A DNA stretch of 64,000 bases from CAVVFX01 sp963747535 (GCA_963747535.1 CAVVFX010000017.1:868001-932000), one strand, 5' to 3'; counted from the stretch's first letter, positions 52,064-60,972 are shown. Numbers and translations are program-made. The notes: a model not told the origin generated them from the sequence alone.

Positions 52064-52262
52064 TATCGAAGACCGACTGAAATGTCAATCCTGGTAAAAC
52101 GGTAAGCGGGAATGGACTGCCTTTTGGAATGTGAGCATCCATCATCATGCTCACGCCTTCAGGCCGCGTGTATTCGATTCCGGTGATGACTTTGTAAGCG
52201 TCCTGTGCCGTGAGGGCGGGAATTGGCGAGAACAATAACAAAGACGGCGACTCGCATGTACG
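52064..52262 (-). pseudogene. N-terminal remnant of an alpha/beta-hydrolase (esterase)
   Basis: A signal peptide-like stretch (LLLFSPIPALTAQ) leads into YKVITGIEYTRPEGVSMMMD, followed by AHIPKGSPFP, which resembles the start of exported BD-FAE/dienelactone-hydrolase-type esterases. Homology stops after about 60 codons, before the HGGG and GxSxG motifs, and the start ATG at 52257 is in another frame from the rest. It lies 3 bases downstream of the carboxylesterase stop on the same strand. Confidence 0.45.
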
Positions 52263-52264
52263 CC

Positions 52265-53950
52265 CTATGCTGACCGCGGTGTACCGGCTTCCCGCACCGA
52301 CCGGAGGCATTCTCCCTCAGGATCGTTCTTCACGGCGCATGAAGAGTCGAGGATCATCGTTGCGCGTTTTTCCTGCGTGTACCCCGGCCACTCCGGCAGC
52401 CCGCGATGACCCGGCTTGCCATTTCGTGCGAAACTGGCCCACCCTTCTCCGACGTTAAAGGAGAGCCGAAGAGCATCGGGTCCGCCCCCCGAGTACCGGG
52501 TACATAGATCCGCGTTGTCAAACACGAACGCAATTTCGCTGCTGTGGAAGGTTCCCGGCCGGTCGTCCAGCACTGGAGTTCGCCAGGCGTAGATGTACTG
52601 ATAAGCCGGCGCCCCACCCTGGGCAGCTTTCCGTTCTGCCTGGGCCGCCGCGTTCTGTCTCATACCCGCTGCCGAAATCGCAGCCCACAAGCCGAAAGCC
52701 GATGCCTTCGGATATTCCCGCCGGTACGCCGCAACGATGCCCTGGGCTTGTTCGCCGTACCTCTGGCCGACGCGCTTCAACACCTCTTCGCTGGTGAGAG
52801 TATCGACCTCGGGGTTGTCCACTCCGTTCACCATCTCGTTCAGACACGTGCCGATCAGCATGGGCACGTTTCGCGAAACATCAGGCGCAGCGGGATCGAA
52901 AGGATGGGCCGGTATCGTTTTTCCGTCGAGCACCGGTCCCCATCCGCCGCCCGCACGCCCGCGATTACCCGCCATACGCCGAAGGACAGCAGCCTGGGCC
53001 TGCACCAGAGTCGCAGCTGAAACGGTCTGGAGTTTTTCGAATTGAGAACGTGGGATATTCAGTTCTTCCAGCAGCGCCGCGGCGGTTTTGGCTGCCGCCT
53101 CGGCAGAACCCGTACGCAAGGTCGAGCCGCTTTCCACGCCTGCGCGATGAAACAAACCCTTCGCAGCAGGCATGACCATCAGGTGCGACACCTTTCCACC
53201 GCCGCCCGATTGTCCGTAAATCATCACGTTACCCGGATCGCCGCCAAAATTGGCGATATTGTCTCGAACCCATTCGAGTACCGCAACGTTATCGAGCATG
53301 CCCACGTTGCCGGAGTCGGCGAAGCGCTCGCCACCGATCTCGGCGAGGTTTAGAAAGCCGAAGACGTTGAGCCGGTGATTGTGCGTTACTACAACAACGT
53401 CGTGATGGCGCGCCAGGTTTTCGCCATCGTACGAGAGAAGGTCGTTTCCACTTCCGCCCGTGTAGCCGCCGCCGTGCATGAACACCATAACCGCACGCTT
53501 CTTTCCCGCGGCGTTTGGCCCGGGAGTCCAGACATTCAGCCGGAGACTATTCTCGCCGCGCGACCATCCGCCGGTGCGATAGAGCAGAAAGTTGTCCTCA
53601 TCACCACGGGGCGAGTTATCGCCATTTTCGGTTATACCAATACCGCTCGGACAGGCCGGACCGTAGGTCAGGCAGCTTCTGACTCCCGGCCAGGGCTTCG
53701 CCTTGACGGGCGGCAGGAAGCGATTCATGCCTTCGGTAGGTTCGCCATACGGGATGCCCCGGAAAACCCAAACCCCGCGATTGACAAAGCCTCTCACTTT
53801 GCCGGATTCGGTTTCCACGACGGTCTTGGAAGAAGCCTGGATGAGTGGCCCCCCGGATGTGGCTGCCTGCGTTTTCGTGGTTCCAACTGCCGCCATTCCG
53901 GCCACGCCAGCCGCTCCCTGGATCAGTTGACGTCTGCTTACATGAATCAT
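52265..53950 (-). CDS. Type-B carboxylesterase with Tat signal
   Basis: 561 residues. SRRQLIQGAAGVAGMAAVGTT is a Tat leader. The catalytic core shows VWVFRGIPYGEP, the oxyanion-hole stretch VFMHGGGYTGGSGN, and the nucleophile elbow YGQSGGGG (Ser about residue 245; usual family form GESAGG). LIGTCLNEM stands where the acidic residue is found, and FHSSEIAFVF carries the His. It hydrolyses carboxylic esters outside the cytoplasm; substrate unknown, with deacetylation or de-esterification of plant polysaccharides plausible from nearby GH127 and GH95 genes. It is transcribed in the same direction as GH127, 70 bases downstream of it. Confidence 0.92.
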   Translation of the reverse strand: MIHVSRRQLIQGAAGVAGMAAVGTTKTQAATSGGPLIQASSKTVVETESGKVRGFVNRGVWVFRGIPYGEPTEGMNRFLPPVKAKPWPGVRSCLTYGPACPSGIGITENGDNSPRGDEDNFLLYRTGGWSRGENSLRLNVWTPGPNAAGKKRAVMVFMHGGGYTGGSGNDLLSYDGENLARHHDVVVVTHNHRLNVFGFLNLAEIGGERFADSGNVGMLDNVAVLEWVRDNIANFGGDPGNVMIYGQSGGGGKVSHLMVMPAAKGLFHRAGVESGSTLRTGSAEAAAKTAAALLEELNIPRSQFEKLQTVSAATLVQAQAAVLRRMAGNRGRAGGGWGPVLDGKTIPAHPFDPAAPDVSRNVPMLIGTCLNEMVNGVDNPEVDTLTSEEVLKRVGQRYGEQAQGIVAAYRREYPKASAFGLWAAISAAGMRQNAAAQAERKAAQGGAPAYQYIYAWRTPVLDDRPGTFHSSEIAFVFDNADLCTRYSGGGPDALRLSFNVGEGWASFARNGKPGHRGLPEWPGYTQEKRATMILDSSCAVKNDPEGECLRSVREAGTPRSA

Positions 53951-54020
53951 ACAATCGATCTCCTCGAAGTCCGTCCGTCCGCGCGTTACCCGGAGATGCT
54001 ATCACGCGGGCACGCGAGGG

Positions 54021-55820
54021 TCAATGACCCGCCAGCTTGAAGTAGGTTGTAGTCGATTCGTCGCGAATGGCGTAATACGGCTTGAACTTTAACGGTGGGC
54101 GGCCGGCGCGCGTGAATCCGAAAGTCGAATTGGCTTGCGGTTCCATCGCGCCCGGTAGATCGAGTCCGCCAGATGCAATATCCGCCGCGATATCCGTTGG
54201 GGCGTCGACGGCGACCATCATACGCGGGCCCTGCATTAACGCCGCGATGTCCCGGTTGCGATCGTCAATTGGTACGGTACGGAAGTTGAATGGCAGCCGC
54301 ATCTCGACCGTGTCGTTGTTCTTCCATTTGCGATGCAGCGAGGCGAAGGTGGACTTCCCGGCAGCCGTGTCATACGGCTTTCCGTTCACTGCGAAGGTTG
54401 CAGGCGCCGATAGCCAGGCCGGGACACGCAACTTGAGCGTGAAGGCCGCCGGCTTGGGCGTCTCGATCCGGAAGGCGACGAACTCATCGTCAGGATACTT
54501 CGTGGTCTGAATCAGCCTGATCGGGACTCCGCCCACTTTCCAACGGACTTCCGACGGCGTGAACAGAGCGACATAAAGCGAATCGGGTGAATGGAAATAG
54601 GTGCTGATGACGTAATCGGCAACGCCCTGCACCAGCGTGCCGGAGCAACAGGGCCATTTACTGTGATAAAAATCTTTCTTCGCGTTCGGCTGGTAATGCG
54701 AGTAATAAAAATACTCGCCGTCCCCACCGGGATCCAAAGACGCGAGCATGGTGTTGTAAATGACGCGCTCCAGTCCATCGGCGTAACGGCTCTCACCCGT
54801 GAACCGCAGCAGATAGCGCGCCAGTTTCATGTGCGCATAGCATCCGCATGGCGTTTCGAAATGCGCCGTGGTCGTCGTGAGGCTTTCGGCGAGCTTTCCC
54901 TCGTGCGGCACAACGAACGTTTCCTTCGGCCCCCAACCTCCCGATGCGAACTGTTGCGTTTCATCGAGCATATCCCAGGCATTTCGAATGGCGTCGAGAT
55001 ATCGCTGTTCGCCAAGCACCGCATACGCCCTCGCCGCGGAACTTAGCGCAATCACGTGACTGTAAGCGTGTTTGCCCGGCAGAACATTCCTGCCTTGCGA
55101 CAGAGGATCGAAGTATTCGGCATTCAGCAGATACAACTTCCCCATGTCGTAGAACTGCTTGTCACCCGTGAGTTCCCAGGCGTTGAAGAGATTCTCCGGC
55201 AAAATGTACGGCTCGTCATAGGGCGCCTGCTTGGGGCTATCGGGTCCGCGGTCATAAGTATGGTCCGGAATACATTTCATCGCTCCGCGGATTATGCGAG
55301 GCAGTAAGTCGCCGGCGAGTGAGACATTCGCGAGGCGGCAGGCGTCCAGCATCCCGATCTCGTATTTGTCGAGAATGTAGCACGGCCACGTGACGGCGGC
55401 CTTTTCGCTGGCGTACGGATACCCGCCGGGTCCGAGCGTGGGCGCGAATCCTTCCACGAGAGCCTGTACTTTCGCGCGGGCCGCGGGATCCCTCGTCGTC
55501 CCATACATCCGCGACAAACCGGATATATATTGGCCGATCGTGTGACCGGGCACGAATCCCCCTGCGTCGTACCAGCCACCCATATCTTCGCCGGGCGCAG
55601 GCAATCCGGCACGCTGGCGATAAACCTTCAACAGACGATCGTTGTCCAGCGTGAGAAAGTGCGCGCGAGTACGTTCGTATTGATCCTTGAGCGGTCCGCC
55701 GGTAAGCGTAACGTCGGAATATCGGAATTCCTGCAGCTGTTCGGCAGGCTCGGGCTTACCCCATGCGCTGGTCACTGCGGCCGCTGCGGCTGCGCCCAGG
55801 AACTGTCGGCGGGAATGCAT
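54021..55820 (-). CDS. GH127-family (DUF1680) beta-L-arabinofuranosidase-like glycosidase
   Basis: 599 residues with a Tat signal (SRRQFLGAAAAAAVTSAWG). The (alpha/alpha)6 barrel is recognisable by GGWYDAGGFVPGHTIGQYISGL, LGPGGYPYASEK, ILPENLFNAWELTGD, and RYLDAIRNAWDMLDE. Metal ligands of GH127 are Glu, Cys and a CC pair: KWPCCSGT gives the CC, while the first ligand segment reads HFETPCGCYAH, with Pro inserted between ET and C compared with ETC in the bifidobacterial enzyme. It would release terminal beta-L-arabinofuranose from arabinan, glycoproteins or rhamnogalacturonan II. Divergent from the apionate operon with 58 bases between starts, so they may be co-regulated. Confidence 0.88.
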   Translation of the reverse strand: MHSRRQFLGAAAAAAVTSAWGKPEPAEQLQEFRYSDVTLTGGPLKDQYERTRAHFLTLDNDRLLKVYRQRAGLPAPGEDMGGWYDAGGFVPGHTIGQYISGLSRMYGTTRDPAARAKVQALVEGFAPTLGPGGYPYASEKAAVTWPCYILDKYEIGMLDACRLANVSLAGDLLPRIIRGAMKCIPDHTYDRGPDSPKQAPYDEPYILPENLFNAWELTGDKQFYDMGKLYLLNAEYFDPLSQGRNVLPGKHAYSHVIALSSAARAYAVLGEQRYLDAIRNAWDMLDETQQFASGGWGPKETFVVPHEGKLAESLTTTTAHFETPCGCYAHMKLARYLLRFTGESRYADGLERVIYNTMLASLDPGGDGEYFYYSHYQPNAKKDFYHSKWPCCSGTLVQGVADYVISTYFHSPDSLYVALFTPSEVRWKVGGVPIRLIQTTKYPDDEFVAFRIETPKPAAFTLKLRVPAWLSAPATFAVNGKPYDTAAGKSTFASLHRKWKNNDTVEMRLPFNFRTVPIDDRNRDIAALMQGPRMMVAVDAPTDIAADIASGGLDLPGAMEPQANSTFGFTRAGRPPLKFKPYYAIRDESTTTYFKLAGH

Positions 55821-55878
55821 ACCATTCAGAATAGATCCTTCACAGTAAGTCCCGCCAGCGTGATATTCTGATCAGGCC

Positions 55879-57150
55879 ATGCAGCAGCGGGTCAGTGCAC
55901 GTTACTGGATCGAGACCGCGTTTCCTCTGGAGCAGGCTGCCGCGGTGATGGCCGGCGAGCAATCGACCGGCACCTTCATTCGCGTTCCCGGCGAGACCGA
56001 TGAACTTCGCGAACGCCACGCCGCTCGCGTAGAAGGCATCGTCGAACTGGATTGTGTTGGGCAGCCCTCCTTACCCGGCGCGGGTGTTCCCAAAGGGCTC
56101 ACGGGACGTCCCGCCTATCGCCGCGCGGAGGTGACGCTCTCGTGGCCATTGTCCAACATGGGAGCTTCGCTGCCGAACCTGCTGGCGACCGTGGCAGGTA
56201 ATCTTTTCGAGTTGAAACCATTTTCCGGACTCAAACTACTGGATGTGACGCTTGCTCCCGCCTTCCTCGATCGCTATCAAGGTCCGCAGTTCGGAGTCGC
56301 GGGGACGCGGGCGTTATGCGGTGTTTTCGATCGCCCGCTGATCGGCACCATCATCAAGCCGAGTGTCGGCATGTCGCCCGAGGCTACCGCGGAGATTGTC
56401 GCAGCTTTGGTCGAAGGTGGAGTCGACTTCATTAAGGACGACGAACTCCAGGCCGATGGCCCGCATTGCCCGTTCGATAAACGGATGCCGTGCGTGATGG
56501 AAGTGATCAATCGCGCTGCCGCAAAAACCGGCAAGAAAGCGATGTATGCGTGCAACATCACCGGCGAGATTGACGAGATGATGTGCAGACACGATGCCAT
56601 AGCCGCAGCCGGGGGCACGTGCGTGATGGTCAGCCTGAACAGTATCGGATTGCCCGCCCTCGTTGCTCTTCGCCGGCATTCTCACTTGCCGATTCACGGC
56701 CACCGCAATGGATGGGGCATGTACGGGCGGTCGCCGGCAATCGGGATGACTTACATTGCCTATCAGAAGTTTTGGCGTATGGCGGGTGTCGACCACATGC
56801 ATGTGAATGGAATTCGCAATAAGTTTTGCGAAGAAGATGCGAGCGTAGTCGCGTCCGCGCGAGAATGTCTGGTTCCTATGTTCGACACGCCAAACCGCGG
56901 TTGCGAGATCATGCCGGTTTTCTCGTCGGGGCAAACTGCTAGCCAGGCGCCGGATACTTACCGGGCTCTGGGCTCGACGGATTTGATCTACGCCTGCGGC
57001 GGCGGCCTCGTGGCGCATCCTTCGGGCATCGCCGCGGGAGTGCGCGGCTTGCGGCAGGCCTGGGACGCGACGGTCGCCCGAATTCCTCTCGATGAGTACG
57101 CGCGCGATCACGCGGAATTGCGGCAGGCACTCGAAAAGTTCGACTCATGA
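55879..57150 (+). CDS. oiaX: RuBisCO-like protein, probable 3-oxoisoapionate-4-phosphate transcarboxylase/hydrolase
   Basis: 423 residues of the RuBisCO large-subunit fold (form IV). Key residues of the superfamily are kept: GTIIKPSVG (Lys160), GGVDFIKDDE (Lys186, Asp188, Glu189, the metal and carbamate site of RuBisCO), and IHGHRNG (His273). Loop 6 reads MHVNGIRNKFCE, unlike true RuBisCO, so CO2 fixation is not expected. The gene is followed, with a four-base overlap, by a DUF1537 kinase and then a PGDH_C-type dehydrogenase. In published work on D-apionate catabolism this trio is OiaX, OiaK and ApnO, with OiaX splitting 3-oxoisoapionate 4-phosphate into 3-phosphoglycerate and glycolate. Assignment rests on this context; a related four-carbon acid route is the alternative. 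Confidence 0.75.
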   Translation: MQQRVSARYWIETAFPLEQAAAVMAGEQSTGTFIRVPGETDELRERHAARVEGIVELDCVGQPSLPGAGVPKGLTGRPAYRRAEVTLSWPLSNMGASLPNLLATVAGNLFELKPFSGLKLLDVTLAPAFLDRYQGPQFGVAGTRALCGVFDRPLIGTIIKPSVGMSPEATAEIVAALVEGGVDFIKDDELQADGPHCPFDKRMPCVMEVINRAAAKTGKKAMYACNITGEIDEMMCRHDAIAAAGGTCVMVSLNSIGLPALVALRRHSHLPIHGHRNGWGMYGRSPAIGMTYIAYQKFWRMAGVDHMHVNGIRNKFCEEDASVVASARECLVPMFDTPNRGCEIMPVFSSGQTASQAPDTYRALGSTDLIYACGGGLVAHPSGIAAGVRGLRQAWDATVARIPLDEYARDHAELRQALEKFDS

Positions 57151-58433
57151 GCGCCCGGCTCTTCTGTTACTACGGGGACGATTTCACCGGCTCGACCGAT
57201 GCGCTCGAGGCGCTGGCCGCCAATGGCGTTCCCACCGTGCTGTTTCTCGATGTGCCGGCGCACGGTGATCTCGCAGCATTCCCGGATTGCCAGGCCATCG
57301 GTATTGCGGGCGAGAGCCGCAGTCGCAGCCCGGAGTGGATGTCCGCCCGCCTGCCCGCGATCTTCGGTTCTCTTCGCGATTACGGGGCGCCGATCTGCCA
57401 ATACAAAGTCTGCTCGACTTTCGACAGCTCTCCGGAATGCGGAAGTATCGGCCGGGCGCTCGAAATCGGCCGGGCAGTGTTTCATACGCCCTACGTGCCG
57501 ATCGTCGTCGCCGCGCCGCATCTCGAGCGGTATGTCGTGTTCGGTAACTTGTTCGCGGCGGGAGGCGGCGCGATTCATCGGATCGATCGGCACCCTACCA
57601 TGAGCCGGCATCCGGTGACTCCGATGCACGAGGCGGACCTGACTCTCCATCTGGCGCGTCAGACCGGCAGTCGCATCTCGTTGCTCGATATCCGGGCGCT
57701 CACCGGCGCACACGCGGATGACAAACTTGACGCGCTGCTGCGCCAACATCCGGACGCCATCGTGTTCGACGGAATCAACGGCACAACGGCCGCCCAAACC
57801 GGCCGTCTGCTTTGCACTCACCCTCCGATTCCTTCGTTTGCGGTGGGCAGTTCGGGCCTGACTCATGCGCTGATTCATTATTGGCGCGAGGCTGGTATCG
57901 TGAAGGGCGATGCCCGGTCCCCCATTCCTGCCGCGGTTGACCGGCTGATCGTGGTGAGCGGAAGCTGTTCACCGGTCACGGAAGGGCAAATCCGCCGAGC
58001 GATGTCGACCGGCTTCGCCGCGATTCGCGTGGACGCATCGGGAGCGGATCGCGAGTGCGTGGTGACGCAGGCTCTAGCCCAGCTACAACAAGGCAGGAGC
58101 GTGGTTCTCTACACTGCGCTCGGACCTGCGGACCGTACAACGGGCGCCGGCGGGGAACTGCTCGGTGGTTTATTGGGCGAACTGTTGCGCGAATTGATCG
58201 TGCGATCGGGAGTTCGGCGCGCGCTCATTGCAGGCGGTGACACTTCGACGCATGCCGTTCGGAAACTCGGCGTCTTCGCGCTCAGCTTCGCCGGACTCAC
58301 GGTACCGGGTGCACCCCTGTGCCGGACCCACTCCCGAAGCAACGCCGCGGACGGACTGGAATTGGTATTGAAAGGCGGGCAAATTGGGCCCGAAGATTAT
58401 TTTGAACGCGTAAAAAGAGGAGGCCAGACTTGA
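57147..58433 (+). CDS. oiaK: Four-carbon acid sugar kinase family (DUF1537), probable 3-oxoisoapionate kinase
   Basis: 428 residues. The N-terminal substrate domain starts with LFCYYGDDFTGSTDALEALA, whose DDFTGSTD signature is diagnostic of the family. The C-terminal nucleotide domain has LIVVSGSCSPVTEGQIRRA, VRRALIAGGDTSTHAVRKLG and a final DGLELVLKGGQIGPEDYF (GGNxG-like). The kinase phosphorylates a sugar acid with ATP. It overlaps the RuBisCO-like gene by four bases (ATGA) and the dehydrogenase gene by four (TTGA), so all three are translationally linked. The 3-oxoisoapionate assignment depends on these neighbours; threonate or erythronate kinases belong to the same family but usually lack a RuBisCO-like partner. 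Confidence 0.78.
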   Translation: MSARLFCYYGDDFTGSTDALEALAANGVPTVLFLDVPAHGDLAAFPDCQAIGIAGESRSRSPEWMSARLPAIFGSLRDYGAPICQYKVCSTFDSSPECGSIGRALEIGRAVFHTPYVPIVVAAPHLERYVVFGNLFAAGGGAIHRIDRHPTMSRHPVTPMHEADLTLHLARQTGSRISLLDIRALTGAHADDKLDALLRQHPDAIVFDGINGTTAAQTGRLLCTHPPIPSFAVGSSGLTHALIHYWREAGIVKGDARSPIPAAVDRLIVVSGSCSPVTEGQIRRAMSTGFAAIRVDASGADRECVVTQALAQLQQGRSVVLYTALGPADRTTGAGGELLGGLLGELLRELIVRSGVRRALIAGGDTSTHAVRKLGVFALSFAGLTVPGAPLCRTHSRSNAADGLELVLKGGQIGPEDYFERVKRGGQT

Positions 58434-59284
58434 GAATTACTTTGCTTGGAGCCGGCGGTAAAATGGGGCTCCGCATTACGGATAACTTGCGGCGGACGAA
58501 TTACGATGTCCGCCATATCGAGGTTAGCGAGCGCGGTAAAGCGTTACTTGCCGAGCGCGGCATCCCGGCGGTGCCGGTCGAGGAAGCGCTCGAAGGCAGC
58601 CGGGCCGTGATTCTGGCACTGCCGGACAACCGCATTGCACAAGTAACGGCGGGTATTGCGGCGCTGCTTCATCCAGGGACCATGTTGATCGCACTCGATA
58701 TCGCGGCGCCTCTCGCCGGCTCCGTTCCCGCGCGCGACGATCTCGAGTATTTCGTCACGCATCCCTGTCACCCTTCGGTATTCGGCGGCGAGACCGATCC
58801 CGCGGCGCAACTCGACTTTTTCGGTGGCGTTCACGCACGGCAGAACATCGTATGTTCACTGCTGAAGGGACCGGAGGCGAGCTATGAGGTGGGAGAAGCG
58901 ATTGCGCGCGCCATCTACGCCCCGGTCGTCAAAGCTCATCGCTGCACGGCAGAGCAAATGGCGATCCTCGAGCCGGTTCTCTCGGAAACCGTGCTGGGAA
59001 CCTGCCTCACCATCGTGGGCGAGGCCGTGGCCGAAGCAGTCAAACTCGGCGTACCGGAGGAAGCGGCTCGCGATTTCGTGCTCGGTCACATGAAAGTCGA
59101 ATTGGGTATCGTGTTCCATCTCTTCGAAGGCGCAACCTTTTCGGACGGCGCGCTCAAAGCCATCGACGAAGCCAAGCGCACCCTGTTCCGGCCGGATTGG
59201 AAAAAAGTGTTCGAGCGCGACGCCTGGATGCGAAGCATCCACCAGATCACGACGCCGCCGGCTGCTGGGTCGACTCGCGGGTAG
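58430..59284 (+). CDS. apnO: PGDH_C-type NAD-dependent dehydrogenase, probable D-apionate oxidoisomerase
   Basis: 284 residues. TTG 58430 is the start: it overlaps the kinase stop as TTGA and has AGAGGAGG seven to eight bases upstream. The N-terminal Rossmann segment LLGAGGKMGLRITDNL binds NAD(P); VILALPDNRIAQV, DIAAPLAG, FVTHPCHPSVFGGETDP and the helical C-terminal domain (PVLSETVLGTCLTIVGEAVAEAVKLGV; EEAARDFVLGHMKVELGIVF) fit the phosphogluconate-dehydrogenase-C-like family. In the published D-apionate pathway the member of this family, ApnO, oxidises and isomerises D-apionate to 3-oxoisoapionate, the substrate of the adjacent kinase. No apionolactonase or apiose dehydrogenase gene is in view. 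Confidence 0.75.
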   Translation: MRITLLGAGGKMGLRITDNLRRTNYDVRHIEVSERGKALLAERGIPAVPVEEALEGSRAVILALPDNRIAQVTAGIAALLHPGTMLIALDIAAPLAGSVPARDDLEYFVTHPCHPSVFGGETDPAAQLDFFGGVHARQNIVCSLLKGPEASYEVGEAIARAIYAPVVKAHRCTAEQMAILEPVLSETVLGTCLTIVGEAVAEAVKLGVPEEAARDFVLGHMKVELGIVFHLFEGATFSDGALKAIDEAKRTLFRPDWKKVFERDAWMRSIHQITTPPAAGSTRG

Positions 59285-59942
59285 GAGGCAGAAGCAGCAC
59301 CGCGCGGGCATGCCGGACCGCCAGTTCGGGACTCGAAAGTATGGGTGGACCTCCATTGATTTCCATACGATCGACCACCCGCGCCATCGACGCCTGCGCT
59401 AGAACTATGACGTCGGTCTCGTCTCGCAAGCGGTCCAGAGACTCTATCAGGATGGTGTCGTGCCGCTCGGTGTCGCCTGCGATTACAGCTTCAAAGGCAC
59501 CCTCGCACAACGATGGCACGATGACGATATGGCGCGAACTGGCGGCGGCGGCTTCCTCGAGGAGCCGGATCGTCGGGTCGAGCGTTGTGCGCAGTGTGGC
59601 GGCGACTCCGATTCGCGTTCCGGATTGCACGGCGGCCCGTGCCATCGCTTCGTCGATCCGGAACACCGGAAAATCGTACACATCGCGCGCCAGTGCCGCG
59701 GCTTCGCCGATTGACGAGCAGGTCACCATCACGGCATCCGCACCGCCTTCACGCGCCGACCCGACCATCGCCAGCAGGCGCCGCTTGGTTGTGGCCGTGA
59801 GGCGCCCGGCACGAATCGTATTCCGGATGAGCGATTCATCCGTCATGTGAAAGGTTTCGAACTCCGGCAGGATCTCCCGCGCCAGCCTGGAGAAAAGCGG
59901 GATCAGTACGTGACTGGTGTGAATGAAGGCGAAGTTTGTCAT
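59247..59942 (-). CDS. Asp/Glu-racemase-family protein
   Basis: 231 residues from ATG 59942. FAFIHTSHVLIPLFSRLARE, GADAVMVTCSSIGEAA (first catalytic Cys), GTRIGVAATLRTTLDPTI and DVIVLAQASMARVVD mark the two-domain racemase fold. The second Cys is replaced by Ala (AQAS), so a two-Cys racemase mechanism looks unlikely; a decarboxylase, hydantoin-racemase-like or isomerase role is possible. The open frame extends upstream to 60647 but that part is antisense to the next gene. It is convergent with the apionate operon and overlaps its last gene by 38 bases. Its relation to that pathway is unknown. Confidence 0.8.
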   Translation of the reverse strand: MTNFAFIHTSHVLIPLFSRLAREILPEFETFHMTDESLIRNTIRAGRLTATTKRRLLAMVGSAREGGADAVMVTCSSIGEAAALARDVYDFPVFRIDEAMARAAVQSGTRIGVAATLRTTLDPTIRLLEEAAAASSRHIVIVPSLCEGAFEAVIAGDTERHDTILIESLDRLRDETDVIVLAQASMARVVDRMEINGGPPILSSPELAVRHARAVLLLPPTRESTQQPAAS

Positions 59943-60008
59943 GGGACAGGGCCGCGACCCCCTCGGCATGATAGCATCCCGCCCATCGATCGTGATAGTA
60001 TTCCTCCC

Positions 60009-60968
60009 ATGATTTCGCCGTACCTTAACCGCCGCACCTTCCTTGCCGCGGCAACCGCGGCGGCAGCGGTCGACGTGGCCCGAGCCGGCGCGGAATCCAT
60101 TCCGATCATCGACACCCACCTCCATCTTTATGACCCCACACGCCCTCAGGGCATCCCTTATCCGAAGGTTCCCAATCCTCCGCAGGCTTTGCCCTCTCAG
60201 TATCGCGAGGATGTAACGCCTCTGGGCATTGTCGGCGGGATCGAAGTCGAAGCCAGCCCGTGGCTGGAGGACAATCTGTGGATCCTGGAAGTCATCCAGA
60301 AAGAACCGATCATGGTCGGCACGGTTGGCAACATCAATCCCACGAAACCGGATTTTCCCGAGTATCTCGAACGGTTCCATCGCAACAAACTGTTCCTCGG
60401 GATCCGCTACGGTAACGTCTGGGAAGGCGATAGCCTGGTCGCTGCGCTTGACAACCCTCAGTTCATCGCCAACATGAAGGTATTTGCGCAAACGGGCCTG
60501 ACGTTGGAGGTAGCCAACCCCCGGTTCGATTTGATCGATGCCACGGTGCGTCTTACCGACAAAGTTCCTGAACTCCGTGTCGTCGTTGGCCACCTGCAGA
60601 CGTTGCCTCTGCCGACCGCTCCGGATGCTTTGAAGACTTACTCCCACAACCTTCGGGAGCTTAGGGGGCGAAAGGTTTATGCGAAGGTCTCGGGTCTGCC
60701 GCGCCCGGGCAACGGGCAGTCGGACACCGATCCGGCATCTTACAAACCCATGTTCGATTTCATCTGGGACATCTTCGGAGACGACTTCATCGTCTTTGCC
60801 GCGGGCTGGTCGCCCTCATCCATCGAGCGCATGAAGAGCCGTTTAAAAATCTTCCAGGCTTACGTCATGGCAAAGGGGCGGCCGGCGGCTGAGAAATTCT
60901 TCTGGCAGAATTCAGTGCACGCGTTTAAGTGGGTAAGGCGCGATTCCAGACAGCCGCAACTGACTTGA
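60009..60968 (+). CDS. Tat-exported amidohydrolase-2 family protein
   Basis: 319 residues from ATG 60009. NRRTFLAAATAAAAVDVARA is a Tat leader. The barrel shows IIDTHLHLYDP (HxH metal site), VGGIEVEASPWLEDN, LFLGIRYGNVWEG, LRVVVGHLQTLPLP (His) and FIVFAAGWSPSS, where the usual GSDWP Asp is replaced by Gly (AGWSP). The missing Asp would weaken or abolish the catalytic metal site, yet the rest is intact. Related proteins hydrolyse lactones or decarboxylate aromatic acids. An apionolactonase-like role beside the apionate operon is conceivable but not supported by sequence alone. Confidence 0.82.
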   Translation: MISPYLNRRTFLAAATAAAAVDVARAGAESIPIIDTHLHLYDPTRPQGIPYPKVPNPPQALPSQYREDVTPLGIVGGIEVEASPWLEDNLWILEVIQKEPIMVGTVGNINPTKPDFPEYLERFHRNKLFLGIRYGNVWEGDSLVAALDNPQFIANMKVFAQTGLTLEVANPRFDLIDATVRLTDKVPELRVVVGHLQTLPLPTAPDALKTYSHNLRELRGRKVYAKVSGLPRPGNGQSDTDPASYKPMFDFIWDIFGDDFIVFAAGWSPSSIERMKSRLKIFQAYVMAKGRPAAEKFFWQNSVHAFKWVRRDSRQPQLT

Positions 60969-60972
60969 TCTG

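Noticed and set aside
55879..57150. True carbon-fixing RuBisCO
   Set aside because: Loop 6 and several substrate-binding residues differ, no small subunit or phosphoribulokinase is near, and the operon partners point to sugar-acid catabolism.
59943..60647. N-terminal extension of the racemase-like frame to 466 codons
   Set aside because: The extra part is antisense to the amidohydrolase gene, and the conserved family start begins at ATG 59942.
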